NCBI GenBank assembly: GCA_005217565.1
Contig: SJCO01000011.1
Coordinates: 1-41,069 of the forward strand
Direction: 5' to 3'
Length of the DNA: 41,069 nt
Source: Puteibacter caeruleilacunae
GTDB lineage: Bacteria; Bacteroidota; Bacteroidia; Bacteroidales; Prolixibacteraceae
Shown here piece after piece: positions 13,868 to 23,038 of this stretch (its first letter is position 1; every line of letters starts with the position of its first letter). Made by a program: the position numbers and the translations under genes. The notes beneath the pieces were generated by a model. The model saw nothing but the letters and a program-made list of their open reading frames with translations, did not search any database and was not told the DNA's origin.

Positions 13868-16171
13868 ATGAAAACAATAATCTCAATATTAGGCACCATG
13901 CTGACAGCCATTATTTTTATTTTAATTGGAACAGTCAGCTTTGCACAGACCACTACCATAACGGGGACTGTGTATGAGAAAGAACAATCAAAAACTACTC
14001 TTGACACAAAGCATGGCAAGATAACAGTATATCTTCCCGACGATGTTGCATCAGGCGATCAAATTACGGGAGTGGTCATTGCAAAACCTAAAGGCTCAGA
14101 TGAAAGAAAACGCAAAAAAAACCTTAAAGAGCTGAAAAAATATTCATTGCTAATACCTGGGGGAGTGCTGCTAAGCTCATTAGACTTTTCTTCTGAATCC
14201 CCCTTCGACAAAAAGTCTCCGCACGAGACTATTTCATTCAAGGTTCCTAAAGATAAAGACTTTAGTTTGACAATCGAAGATGAGAAGGGAAAACCTATCT
14301 CATCATCAACGATACCAACTTTACCAGAAGTGCCTATAGAGTATTCTTCTAATCCAAGCAATACCGAATTCACTGTTGCCAAAAGAATAATTGGAAATGC
14401 TGAACCATTAACACTTCTTGGGTCAACACAAGTTTCCGACATACCTAATGTAATGTTGACCAGTTACAAGAATGAACAATACGCAGCCCCCATTGAGCTT
14501 GAGTCAACCATTTATTCTCCTAGAAAAATAATCTACAACTTGCCTTCTGGAATTTCCGGGCACTACGCCGTTTGTCTTCTCTTGGATGACGGCACTCTTA
14601 AAACTATCGATTTGATTAATATTGTTCGTATTGACGCCTCCATTGGAAAAGGGAGTCTAAGCAAAGGGGAAAAAACCTCTCTTCAATTAAAGGTTAGTGG
14701 ACTTGAAGATTGTTACTATGCTCCTGTTGAACTAGAGTTAATCAATAAAACTCCTTCTATTATCAGGATGGCCGAAGGAAATATGCAACGCTTTACAATT
14801 GATCAGAAAGATGAGCCTATCGATCGAATCAACAAAACTCCTTTTGAGATGAGCCAAGATGTAATAGGACAAAAAACTGGTAGTTTTGTAATAAACACTA
14901 CACTACGTATACCACCATCGGCCTATTCAAATTCGGTACAGTCATATTTCGACAATGTTAATTCTCCTGAACAGTTCAATGATTCAGGCAAAGCATTTAA
15001 AGATGATGTTACTAGTTTCCTAAAAGAGCATGACGTATCAGAAAATTTACATGGTTACTTGGATAAGATAAAAGAGAGCATACCTGTTATCAATAACGAC
15101 CAGGATATAGCTTTTGCAAAATCAAAGGTGGTCAATATGGTCAATCCAATTCTTAATACCACAGAGGGAGATCACTTCCTGGCACACTTGAATAATCTGG
15201 ACAATCAACATCCAGAAATCAAGGCAAAAAATGAGTTACCCAATCAAGTGCATCCTATTCATAACCTAGCTGGAAAATTCAATTCTACAACCAATATTCT
15301 AACAGTTAATGCGAATGACAGAATTGCTCTTATAGATTATCTTCAAGCTAATCAACTGCCTAATGGAAATTATACTTTTGCTTTAAGTAATGGAGAAGAG
15401 ATGGTAACTTATAACGATGTTGTTATTGATATAAAAGAAACATTAATAGACTATTGTAGTTATTCGCCTGAAGAATCTGTTGGAGTCGCAGGAGTTGAAG
15501 AAGCCGGGAAAGCGTATGGAAAAACTCCTGGGAGATCTATGGATACTTTAAAGAATAAAATATCAAAGGCTGCAGCCGAAGCACAAGGGAGAAAGCCATC
15601 GCTAACCAAAGAAATAGAGGAACGTAAAAAAGGAGAAAAAACTAAGGGAACAGTAAAAGGAGCTGCAACTGGTGCTGTTTTAGGGGCTGCAACAGAAAGA
15701 AAAGGAACGTTAAAAGGAGCTGCTGAAGGATTAGCGAAAGGTATTTCCAAAGCAACGAAGGATGTCGCAGAAGGAACCTCATCTGAAGAAAAGGCAGAAG
15801 AAACATCATCGGACAGGAAGAGTGATAGCTCTTCAAAATTAGCAACGCAAACTGCCAGATTTGAAGACGAAAAAGGCAATATATATCGCTTCTATAAAGA
15901 TGCCACGTGTAAACTTCTGTTTCCAACTAAAAATAACGATAACTGTTACCAGTATAGAGAGCCTTTAAAAAACGACGAGACAGGTAAAACTGAATATGTA
16001 TTTCAGGGAAAATACGTAAAATATATTTTTCAGGATTATAAGAAATGCGTTGTTGGAACAGGTTTCTGCACAGAGATGTTACAAATTTACTCTACTCAAT
16101 TGATATATGAGGATAAGGAATGTAAACGCTTAAAAGAAATTAAAACTGTAAAAGATTTTTACTGTCAGTAA
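13868..16171 (+). CDS. Large secreted protein of unknown function with Ala/Gly/Lys-rich segment and Cys-rich end
   Basis: A 767-residue protein with signal peptide (1-26, ending VSFAQ). I do not recognise a family. Residues 27-100 look like a small beta domain (ITGTVYEKEQSKTT, GKITVYLPDDVASGDQITGVV) followed by a Lys-rich stretch. Residues about 255-360 (KGEKTSLQLKVSGLEDCYYAPVELEL, GSFVINTTLRIP) resemble an Ig-like or invasin-like repeat. Residues about 560-660 are low complexity, with GAATGAVLGAA and GAAEGLAKG resembling a glycine-zipper or amphipathic helix, then Ser/Glu-rich sequence. The last 100 residues contain six cysteines (CKLL, NCYQ, KKCVVG, GFCTEM, KECKRL, FYCQ), probably disulphide-bonded. 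The ATG has only weak ribosome-binding sequence (AAAAGGT). It is a single gene. Confidence 0.85.
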   Translation: MKTIISILGTMLTAIIFILIGTVSFAQTTTITGTVYEKEQSKTTLDTKHGKITVYLPDDVASGDQITGVVIAKPKGSDERKRKKNLKELKKYSLLIPGGVLLSSLDFSSESPFDKKSPHETISFKVPKDKDFSLTIEDEKGKPISSSTIPTLPEVPIEYSSNPSNTEFTVAKRIIGNAEPLTLLGSTQVSDIPNVMLTSYKNEQYAAPIELESTIYSPRKIIYNLPSGISGHYAVCLLLDDGTLKTIDLINIVRIDASIGKGSLSKGEKTSLQLKVSGLEDCYYAPVELELINKTPSIIRMAEGNMQRFTIDQKDEPIDRINKTPFEMSQDVIGQKTGSFVINTTLRIPPSAYSNSVQSYFDNVNSPEQFNDSGKAFKDDVTSFLKEHDVSENLHGYLDKIKESIPVINNDQDIAFAKSKVVNMVNPILNTTEGDHFLAHLNNLDNQHPEIKAKNELPNQVHPIHNLAGKFNSTTNILTVNANDRIALIDYLQANQLPNGNYTFALSNGEEMVTYNDVVIDIKETLIDYCSYSPEESVGVAGVEEAGKAYGKTPGRSMDTLKNKISKAAAEAQGRKPSLTKEIEERKKGEKTKGTVKGAATGAVLGAATERKGTLKGAAEGLAKGISKATKDVAEGTSSEEKAEETSSDRKSDSSSKLATQTARFEDEKGNIYRFYKDATCKLLFPTKNNDNCYQYREPLKNDETGKTEYVFQGKYVKYIFQDYKKCVVGTGFCTEMLQIYSTQLIYEDKECKRLKEIKTVKDFYCQ

Positions 16172-16292
16172 TTCGCTATTTAATGTATTTCAACATCAAA
16201 GCTATACATCTGGAGGAATAGTTATAATCTTCAGATGATTGTCACAAACGCTATCATAAGTTCACCTTATAGTAAACATCAAAAATTAGTAT

Positions 16293-16323
16293 TTTGACGA
16301 CTTACAATACCTCTGTAGTTTTG
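16293..16323 (+). promoter_or_regulatory. Bacteroidota-type promoter of the SDR gene
   Basis: TTTG (16293-16296), a 19-base spacer and TAGTTTTG (16316-16323) match the TTTG-N19-TAnnTTTG consensus exactly. Transcription would start near 16330, about 50 bases before the ATG. Confidence 0.75.
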
Positions 16324-16379
16324 CTAAAGAAAGGAATAACAAAAGAAACAAGTTTAAAGAAACAATTATACTTATTATC

Positions 16380-17114
16380 ATGGAAACTTATAACAAGAAA
16401 TTGATCGTTATTACAGGTGCAAGTTCAGGCTTTGGATTAGAAATGGCAAAGGAGTTCGCAAAAGATGGTTATCCCTTGCTATTGTTGGCAAGACGTGTTG
16501 AGCGAATGGAGGAATTAAATCTACCAAATACAATCTGCCGAAAAGTAGATGTCACTAATAAGGATGAGTTTGAAGGAGCAGTTAGAGAAGCTGAGGCTAA
16601 ATATGGCAAAACTGACCTTATTGTGAACAACGCAGGTGTTATGCTTTTGGGAGATATGGCTTCACAGGATCCTCAGGAATGGAAAACCATGATCGATGTG
16701 AATATTATGGGTGTTATGAATGGTATGCAGATTGTAATGAACGACATGAAAGAACGCAAGTCTGGCACAATCATTAACCTGGCTTCGATTGCTGGTGTAC
16801 AACCATTCCCTAATCATGGTGCTTATTGTGCAAGTAAGTATGGTGTTGTTGGCCTTACAAAAGTTGCCAGAAGTGAAATGTCTCCATTCAATGTGCGTGT
16901 TATCAGCATTTGTCCTGGAGCTGTTTCTACTGAACTGCTTGGGCACACAACCGATCAGAATATTATTGATGGTTATAACCAATGGAAAGAATCGGTTGGA
17001 GCAGTAAATATCACTGCGAATGATATAGCACAGACTGTAAAATATGCTTATCAGCTTCCTCAGTCAGTACTTCTTCGCGAAGTAGTTATTACTGATACAA
17101 TGCAGGATGCGTAA
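16380..17114 (+). CDS. SDR-family NAD(P)-dependent oxidoreductase
   Basis: A 244-residue classical short-chain dehydrogenase. The nucleotide-binding TGASSGFG is at 13-20, the structural NNAG at 83-86, the catalytic Ser in LASIAG at about 136, and the Y-x3-K motif YCASK at 149-153. Arg38-Arg39 after the second strand (LLLLARRVERM) favours NADP(H). Sequence style is that of the YdfG-like SDRs, which oxidise serine or 3-hydroxy acids, or of similar broad-specificity enzymes; the substrate cannot be named. It has its own promoter and is not part of an operon. The convergent hybrid regulator ends 182 bases away. Confidence 0.93.
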   Translation: METYNKKLIVITGASSGFGLEMAKEFAKDGYPLLLLARRVERMEELNLPNTICRKVDVTNKDEFEGAVREAEAKYGKTDLIVNNAGVMLLGDMASQDPQEWKTMIDVNIMGVMNGMQIVMNDMKERKSGTIINLASIAGVQPFPNHGAYCASKYGVVGLTKVARSEMSPFNVRVISICPGAVSTELLGHTTDQNIIDGYNQWKESVGAVNITANDIAQTVKYAYQLPQSVLLREVVITDTMQDA

Positions 17115-17295
17115 ATAAAATGTCCTCTAGCCGGACAGGCTTCTCATTTTTGGCTTGCCCAAAAAACTAGACAAAAAGGTCAAGGCTGCCTGAAAAAAGT
17201 AGGACTAACATTTGGAGTAGGTATATACCAGAAGTTACTTACATCGAAAGTCTACGATGCAGATTTGAGGTAATAGCAGAATTAGGGATCAAATT

Positions 17296-20200
17296 TTAAG
17301 ATAAACCTTTTATATACTCAGAAGGACTCACTTCGGTGAGTTCTTTAAATGCTTTGCGAAACTGCGAAGGACTCTGATAACCTACCAATACCCCTACTTC
17401 CCCTACAGAGCGATGACCTGCTTCAATAAGTTTCTTTGCCCTGTCAATACGGTATTTTTTAATGAAATCACTTGCCAACTGACCGGTAAGACTCTTAAAT
17501 TTTCGGAAGAAGGTAGCACGACTCATTCCAACCTCTTTTCCTAAGAATTCGATAGAGAAATCTGCATCAGCATAGTTTTGCTCAATTACATTCCATACTT
17601 TCTCTAAAAACTGCTTATCGGGTGTCTGAACCAATTGCTCATCAGATACAATTAACGATCCTTTCTGTAACTCCTCTTTCAAACGCTGACGATTAGCAAG
17701 CAATGCACTAATGCGGACTTTAATCAACTCCACATTGAAGGGTTTCTCAATATAATCATCAATCCCTAACTGGAATCCTTCGATACGGGTTTCCAAATCA
17801 CTTTTGGCAGTAAGCAAGATAAATGGAATATGAGAATAACGAATATCTTTCTTCACCTGCTGACAGAACGTTATACCATCCATTTTTGGCATCATGATAT
17901 CCGAGATGATCAAATCCGCTTGAAATTCCTCCAATTGCTCCAAGGCCTCAACTCCATTTTCAGCAGTTTCAATCGAGTAATCATCCTGTAATAAATTACA
18001 CATAAAAGAGAGTAATTCCAGATTATCTTCGACAATCAATACCGATGGTAAACCTTCTTTTTGCAGCGAATGCTTTTCCGGACGATGCACAGCAGTAAGC
18101 ATCGCGTCGTATTTATCCGAGTTTTTACCATCTCTCTCAATACTGATAAGCGGCTCTTTCTTAGACAAATCAGCATGTGATATTTTTTCCTGATAGTTCT
18201 CTTTTGGTAGATGCTCTTTACCTTTCCAAAAATTCACAATAAAACAGCTTCCTTTACCTAGTTCACTGTGAACATTAATGGTTCCACCATGTAACTCAAC
18301 AAATGATTTTACCAGTGCAAGACCAATACCATGTCCTACCTCCTCGCGACTGGCATCAGTACGGTAAAAACGATCAAATATCTTCTCTTCATCGCCAGGT
18401 GCAATACCTATTCCTGTATCTTTTACCTTTAGTTGGACTTGCTCATCATACTCCTCTATACTTACCTCTACGCTACCACTTTGTGGGGTATATTTAATCG
18501 CATTAGAGAGCAAATTACTAAGTACTTTATCAAACTTTACTTTATCAATCCAAAGCATCAATCCTTCGGGAGTTGATATCTTATCATCAATAAAACTCAA
18601 TGTAACACCCCGATTCTTTGCATGCCCTTTAAAATCATCAACCATGCTTTTCGTAAGTGCTACAAAATTATATTGTGCTACAACTAGATTTAACTCTCCT
18701 TGAGCAGCCTTCCTAAAATCTACAATATCATTAACCAGACCAAGTAATTTCAGCGCATTGCGTCGTACTACATTAAACGACTTCTCTTCGCGGGCATTTT
18801 TCTGCCTTTTCAATACATCCAGATGTCCCAGGATTAAAGTCAAGGGAGTCTTCAATTCGTGAGAAACATTGGTAAAGAAACGTAACTTTGCCTGATCGGC
18901 TTCATGTACCTGATCTGACATTCGCTCTATCTCCTCTTTTTGTTTAGTGATCTCACTATTTTGCTGACGTAATGCAGCAGTTTTGCTTTCAACCTCTTTT
19001 TGCAGGTAAAGATTTCTACGCTTAATATTTTGCTCTCTCATCTTAATCACCGCATAGATTAATAGTCCAAATACGATGAGTAAAATAGCATTAAACCAAA
19101 TTGTCTGCCAAAACGGAGGGGTAATAACAATTGACAGTCGACGCTCATTACCTCCCCAAACTCCATCTTCATTGGCCGAACGAACTCGTAATACATAATT
19201 ACCTGGAGGAACCTGTGTAAATATGGCTTTATTATCTTTTAGCGTTGTAATTACCCAATCATCCTGATAACCATCAAGAATATACCTGTATGAAGTCAAT
19301 CCAGACAATACAATTGGTGTAGTGATAAACTCAAACGAGAAATTATTCTGCTCATAATTAAGTCGCAATTCATTAGTATGTTCAAGCGATTGTTTCAGAA
19401 CGGCATCATTTTCGTCGCTTACCTGTACCTTCTTACCCATTAAGGTCATACTTTCAAGGATAGGTGCATCTCCGTTCATTACCGGATGAATATTGTCGGG
19501 ATCAAAGACTACAAATCCATTATATCCACCAAAAAGAATCTGCTTATCGGCACTTTTCGATACTGCGTCGTCCAAGAATAATCGATCGTGTAAATACTGA
19601 CTGAATCTCTTTTTCTTTATATCAAAACGAGAGATCCCTTTTGCTGTACTAATCCATAAATTCTTTTTCTCATCAGTTCTGATTCCATAAATCAGGTTAT
19701 TTGAAAGACCATCATCCTGGAAGTAATTGATCACTTTACCAGTCTTTTTATCAATTCGTGATAATCCAGCAACTGTACCTGCCCATACAGCATCCGTTTG
19801 TACACACACTGTATAAACCTTATTATCACTCAATCCGACACTGGCCGTATAGTATTTCATTTCACCAGTTTTCTGATTGTATTTGATTACTCCCCTACTA
19901 TCAGAAGCAATCCATACAATATCTCCATCAAAACTGAATTCACGTACTGACAACACCTTTTGGTCAGCAATATAATGCAGCGAACAGTCATCCGTATCAA
20001 TATACCCCAAGCGTGAGCCCCCAATCCAGATACGACCATGCCTATCCTCATTAATGCAATACACATTATGAGGCCAGTGGATTCCAAACTTATCTTGTAG
20101 CTTTACCAATCGATTATTCTGCTCATCTAAACAGAAAATTCCCTTACCAGTACCCACAAAAACCTGATCGTTACTATCCTGAAATATCACCCTACTCGAT

Positions 20201-21366
20201 CCAATATTCACTCCCTGGAGATCGAATGAATGAAACTCACTACTATTGTGTTTATAATAACCTACTCCAGAGTTCTCAAAACCAATCCAAATATCTCCTT
20301 TACGAGTTTTACATAGCGCACGTACTGGATTTAAGTTTTGAATCCCTTCTTCCAAATCGTAAGGATAATAATGCTTAAATTGATTCTTCCGCTTATTGTA
20401 GATGTTTACACCGTTTTTCGAAGTAGTAATCCAAGTGTTTCGTCCACTATCAACGAATATATTGCGACAATAGGTGCCATGAAAAGCGGTCTGATTAAAT
20501 GGTTTATTCTCGACACGTTGTATACGGTACTTATAATTCTCCTTATATATTCTGTATAACTTACTATTACTTCGAATCCAATAATTATCCCCGTCACATT
20601 CAAGGTTATCGACCGATGGTAATGATTTCAAATTCTTAAAATCGATCAATAAACCAAGTTCAGCGTCATCTTCGCTCAGATGATAAATTCCCTCAGGAGT
20701 TAAGATATGAATCTCATAAAATGGATCTCGTGTAACCGATCGTACATCCTTAAGTTTTGACAATGCGCTGGGAGTATCTTGTAATTCATTATTCCTAACA
20801 TTAAAGATCTTTATCTTCCCATTAACAATAAGCCAATTAATATTTTTAGAATATGCATACTGCCAATCAACTGATACACCATCCAAAAGCTTAGTCACCT
20901 GTCGACTTTTCGCCGAAAATGAGAAATAGCTGCGTCCTACAATAAACCGAATAGTACCATCTTCATCTTCTACAATTTGACGGATACTTCGCTGATCAAA
21001 AGGAAAGATCGAATCGGGGAAATGATAAAATTGTTGTGCATATGCATCATAATGATTTAGTCCGCCATTACGTGTAACCACCCACACATTACCATTTCTA
21101 CCTTTCGACACTGAATTAACTGAATTTCCTTTCAAAGCACCTGGTTGTGTTGCTGAAGGAAGATATGCTTCCATTCCATAACCGTTATATCGATTAAGTC
21201 CATTTAATGATCCTAACCAGATATAACCAAAATCATCTTGAACCACATTGGATACATGATTATCGGTTAGTCCTGATTCAACAGAGAAGTGATCAAAATA
21301 GAGCTCCTGTGCTTGTGACACGTGAACTCCCAATAGAAAAATAAAGCTAAAAAACAGTGCTCGCAT
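17296..21366 (-). CDS. Hybrid two-component system sensor/regulator (HTCS)
   Basis: A 1356-residue one-protein two-component system of the type that controls polysaccharide-utilisation loci. Signal peptide 1-20. About ten or more Reg_prop propeller strands (such as GYIWLGSLNGLNRY, DIWIGFENSGVGYY, NLWISTAKGISRF) span about 40-620, and a Y_Y_Y domain covers about 680-750. One membrane helix follows at about 752-775, then a coiled coil. The HisKA H-box FFTNVSHELKTPLT has phospho-His836. The HATPase has NLLSNAIKYT, DTGIGIAPGD and GHGIGLAL. The receiver domain (1108-1220) has phospho-Asp1156 in ISDIMMPKMDG. An AraC helix-turn-helix ends the protein (1268-1354). It binds a glycan fragment in the periplasm and activates transcription. 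It is divergent from the DUF1080 gene, with repeats between that look like its operator. Confidence 0.97.
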   Translation of the reverse strand: MRALFFSFIFLLGVHVSQAQELYFDHFSVESGLTDNHVSNVVQDDFGYIWLGSLNGLNRYNGYGMEAYLPSATQPGALKGNSVNSVSKGRNGNVWVVTRNGGLNHYDAYAQQFYHFPDSIFPFDQRSIRQIVEDEDGTIRFIVGRSYFSFSAKSRQVTKLLDGVSVDWQYAYSKNINWLIVNGKIKIFNVRNNELQDTPSALSKLKDVRSVTRDPFYEIHILTPEGIYHLSEDDAELGLLIDFKNLKSLPSVDNLECDGDNYWIRSNSKLYRIYKENYKYRIQRVENKPFNQTAFHGTYCRNIFVDSGRNTWITTSKNGVNIYNKRKNQFKHYYPYDLEEGIQNLNPVRALCKTRKGDIWIGFENSGVGYYKHNSSEFHSFDLQGVNIGSSRVIFQDSNDQVFVGTGKGIFCLDEQNNRLVKLQDKFGIHWPHNVYCINEDRHGRIWIGGSRLGYIDTDDCSLHYIADQKVLSVREFSFDGDIVWIASDSRGVIKYNQKTGEMKYYTASVGLSDNKVYTVCVQTDAVWAGTVAGLSRIDKKTGKVINYFQDDGLSNNLIYGIRTDEKKNLWISTAKGISRFDIKKKRFSQYLHDRLFLDDAVSKSADKQILFGGYNGFVVFDPDNIHPVMNGDAPILESMTLMGKKVQVSDENDAVLKQSLEHTNELRLNYEQNNFSFEFITTPIVLSGLTSYRYILDGYQDDWVITTLKDNKAIFTQVPPGNYVLRVRSANEDGVWGGNERRLSIVITPPFWQTIWFNAILLIVFGLLIYAVIKMREQNIKRRNLYLQKEVESKTAALRQQNSEITKQKEEIERMSDQVHEADQAKLRFFTNVSHELKTPLTLILGHLDVLKRQKNAREEKSFNVVRRNALKLLGLVNDIVDFRKAAQGELNLVVAQYNFVALTKSMVDDFKGHAKNRGVTLSFIDDKISTPEGLMLWIDKVKFDKVLSNLLSNAIKYTPQSGSVEVSIEEYDEQVQLKVKDTGIGIAPGDEEKIFDRFYRTDASREEVGHGIGLALVKSFVELHGGTINVHSELGKGSCFIVNFWKGKEHLPKENYQEKISHADLSKKEPLISIERDGKNSDKYDAMLTAVHRPEKHSLQKEGLPSVLIVEDNLELLSFMCNLLQDDYSIETAENGVEALEQLEEFQADLIISDIMMPKMDGITFCQQVKKDIRYSHIPFILLTAKSDLETRIEGFQLGIDDYIEKPFNVELIKVRISALLANRQRLKEELQKGSLIVSDEQLVQTPDKQFLEKVWNVIEQNYADADFSIEFLGKEVGMSRATFFRKFKSLTGQLASDFIKKYRIDRAKKLIEAGHRSVGEVGVLVGYQSPSQFRKAFKELTEVSPSEYIKGLS

Positions 21367-21405
21367 ATAGACCGGTCAATTATTCTATCTCAAACATAGT
21401 TATTA

Positions 21406-21468
21406 TTGTTTCAAAGTTAAGGCTGTTTTGTTTCAAAACAACATTTCAGGCGATTTTTGAAACAAAAC
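21406..21468. promoter_or_regulatory. Candidate HTCS operator: three TTGTTTCAAA half-sites including a 14-bp inverted repeat
   Basis: TTGTTTCAAA occurs at 21406-21415 and again at 21428-21437, a 22-base step. An inverted copy (TTTGAAACAA) lies at 21456-21465. The last two belong to perfect 14-bp arms, GTTTTGTTTCAAAA (21425-21438) and TTTTGAAACAAAAC (21455-21468). The last arm ends just upstream of the putative -33 position of the DUF1080 promoter, as expected for an AraC-type activator. Confidence 0.6.
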
Positions 21469-21494
21469 GAACGATAGATACCGCTACATCCCCC

Positions 21495-21502
21495 TATTTT
21501 TG
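21495..21502 (+). promoter_or_regulatory. -7 element TATTTTTG for the DUF1080/oxidoreductase operon
   Basis: It fits TAnnTTTG. There is no TTTG at -33, consistent with activator dependence. The roughly 95-base leader contains GCAAC-N5-GTTGC and the stem AATCGCT (21543-21549)/AGCGATT (21569-21575). Confidence 0.45.
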
Positions 21503-21602
21503 AGGAAGTAACAGTAAGCGCAACATTTCGTTGCAACAAATCAATCGCTGTAAAACATCATCAATCATAGCGATTATTTACGGTTACAAATACATTATTT
21601 GA

Positions 21603-22964
21603 ATGAAGAAACAGATTAAAATATTATTGGTTGTTACTGCAGCATTATTCATGAATACATGCACGATGTTCGACGATACACCATGGGTTAGTCTATTTGA
21701 TGGAAAAACACTTCATGGATGGTATCGCGTAAACGGTCATGCTGAATATGAGGTAAGCAATGGAGAAATTGTAGCAAAAGCCTTACGCAACAGTATTAAC
21801 ACATTTTTGTGTACCGATAGTGTTTACTCTGATTTCATTCTTGAGTTGGAATTTAAAGCTGATGCAAAAATAAACTCAGGAATTCAGTTTAGAAGTCAAA
21901 GTTACCCGGAATATAAGAATGGTAGAGTTCATGGTTATCAATGTGAGCTAGATCCTAGTGATAGAAAATGGACTGCGGGGATTTATGACGAAGCACGAAG
22001 AGGCTGGCTTCATCCTGTCGATAATAACACATCAGCTCAGAATGCATACAAACATCTTCAGTGGAACAAAATCCGCATTGAAGCAATTGCCGACACCATT
22101 AAAACATTCGTAAATGGAATTCCTGTATCTCATCTCATAGATGATATGGATCGTGAAGGTTTCATCGCTTTGCAAACACACGGAATTGGACAAAACAGGG
22201 AACTTCAGGGAAAGAGTCTTCGCTGGAAAAACATTCGAATCATTACTAAAAATCCACAGTTATATTCTACTCCTACTCCAATACCTGCGAAAGAATTAAG
22301 AAATAAACTTTCACTGGGAGAGAAACAAGACAAATGGAAACTTCTTTTTGATGGTAAAACCAATAAAGGATGGAGAGGAGCTAAATTAAATAAGTTTCCT
22401 AAAAAAGGATGGACCATCGAGAATGGGATGCTAACCATCCATGAATCAGGTGGTGGAGAATCAGAAAAAGCTGGTGACATTGTGACTGTAGATAAATACA
22501 AGAATTTCATTTTAGCAGTCGATTTTAAAATAACACCCGGTGCAAATTCAGGGATTAAATATTTTGTCGATACTGAATTAAACCAAGGCAAAGGATCGTC
22601 TATCGGATTAGAATATCAGATTTTAGATGATCAGCGTCACCCTGATGCTTTAAAAGGGAATCATATAGGAAGCAGAACTCTAGGATCGTTATATGATCTA
22701 ATAGAAGCTCAAAATAAATATCCAAATCCTATTGGTCAATGGAATCATGCAATGATCATCTCAAAAGATAATCATGTTGAACATTGGTTAAATGGCCGTA
22801 AGCTTTTAACATTCGAGCGAAAAAGCGATAATTATCGCCAACTGGTTGCTGAAAGCAAATATAAGGTTTGGAAAGACTTTGGAGAAGCTGATACAGGCCA
22901 TATTCTTTTGCAAGATCATGGCAATACAGTATCGTTTCGCAACATTAAAATAAAAGAATTATAA
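21603..22964 (+). CDS. Tandem DUF1080 (3-keto-disaccharide hydrolase-like) exported protein
   Basis: A 453-residue exported protein with signal peptide MKKQIKILLVVTAALFMNTC; Cys20 may be lipidated, although M-N-T-C is a poor lipobox. Two DUF1080 domains follow in tandem: about 28-218 (WVSLFDGKTLHGWYR, FILELEFKADAKINSGIQFRSQ, LRWKNIRI) and about 240-453 (WKLLFDGKTNKGWRG, FILAVDFKITPGANSGIKYFVD, FRNIKIKEL). Both start with LFDGK...GW and contain NSGI, the family hallmarks. DUF1080 members hydrolyse or eliminate 3-keto-glycosides. A Gfo/Idh/MocA oxidoreductase follows after 29 bases in the same direction, so oxidation at C3 and cleavage of the keto-glycoside are probably coupled. Expression is likely driven by the divergent hybrid regulator. 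Confidence 0.92.
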   Translation: MKKQIKILLVVTAALFMNTCTMFDDTPWVSLFDGKTLHGWYRVNGHAEYEVSNGEIVAKALRNSINTFLCTDSVYSDFILELEFKADAKINSGIQFRSQSYPEYKNGRVHGYQCELDPSDRKWTAGIYDEARRGWLHPVDNNTSAQNAYKHLQWNKIRIEAIADTIKTFVNGIPVSHLIDDMDREGFIALQTHGIGQNRELQGKSLRWKNIRIITKNPQLYSTPTPIPAKELRNKLSLGEKQDKWKLLFDGKTNKGWRGAKLNKFPKKGWTIENGMLTIHESGGGESEKAGDIVTVDKYKNFILAVDFKITPGANSGIKYFVDTELNQGKGSSIGLEYQILDDQRHPDALKGNHIGSRTLGSLYDLIEAQNKYPNPIGQWNHAMIISKDNHVEHWLNGRKLLTFERKSDNYRQLVAESKYKVWKDFGEADTGHILLQDHGNTVSFRNIKIKEL

Positions 22965-23038
22965 CTGGTATATATCATCCATTCCTAACGAGAATGGATA
23001 CAAAACCAATAAACTGTTCAATTATGACGAATTCGAAA

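Noticed and set aside
15460-15926. Frames antisense to the low-complexity part of the secreted protein
   Set aside because: Created by the repetitive Ala/Gly/Ser/Lys codons of the sense strand.
17147-17165. TTTTTGG-CTTGC-CCAAAAA hairpin after the SDR gene
   Set aside because: Weak AT stem without a T-tract; not enough to call a terminator.
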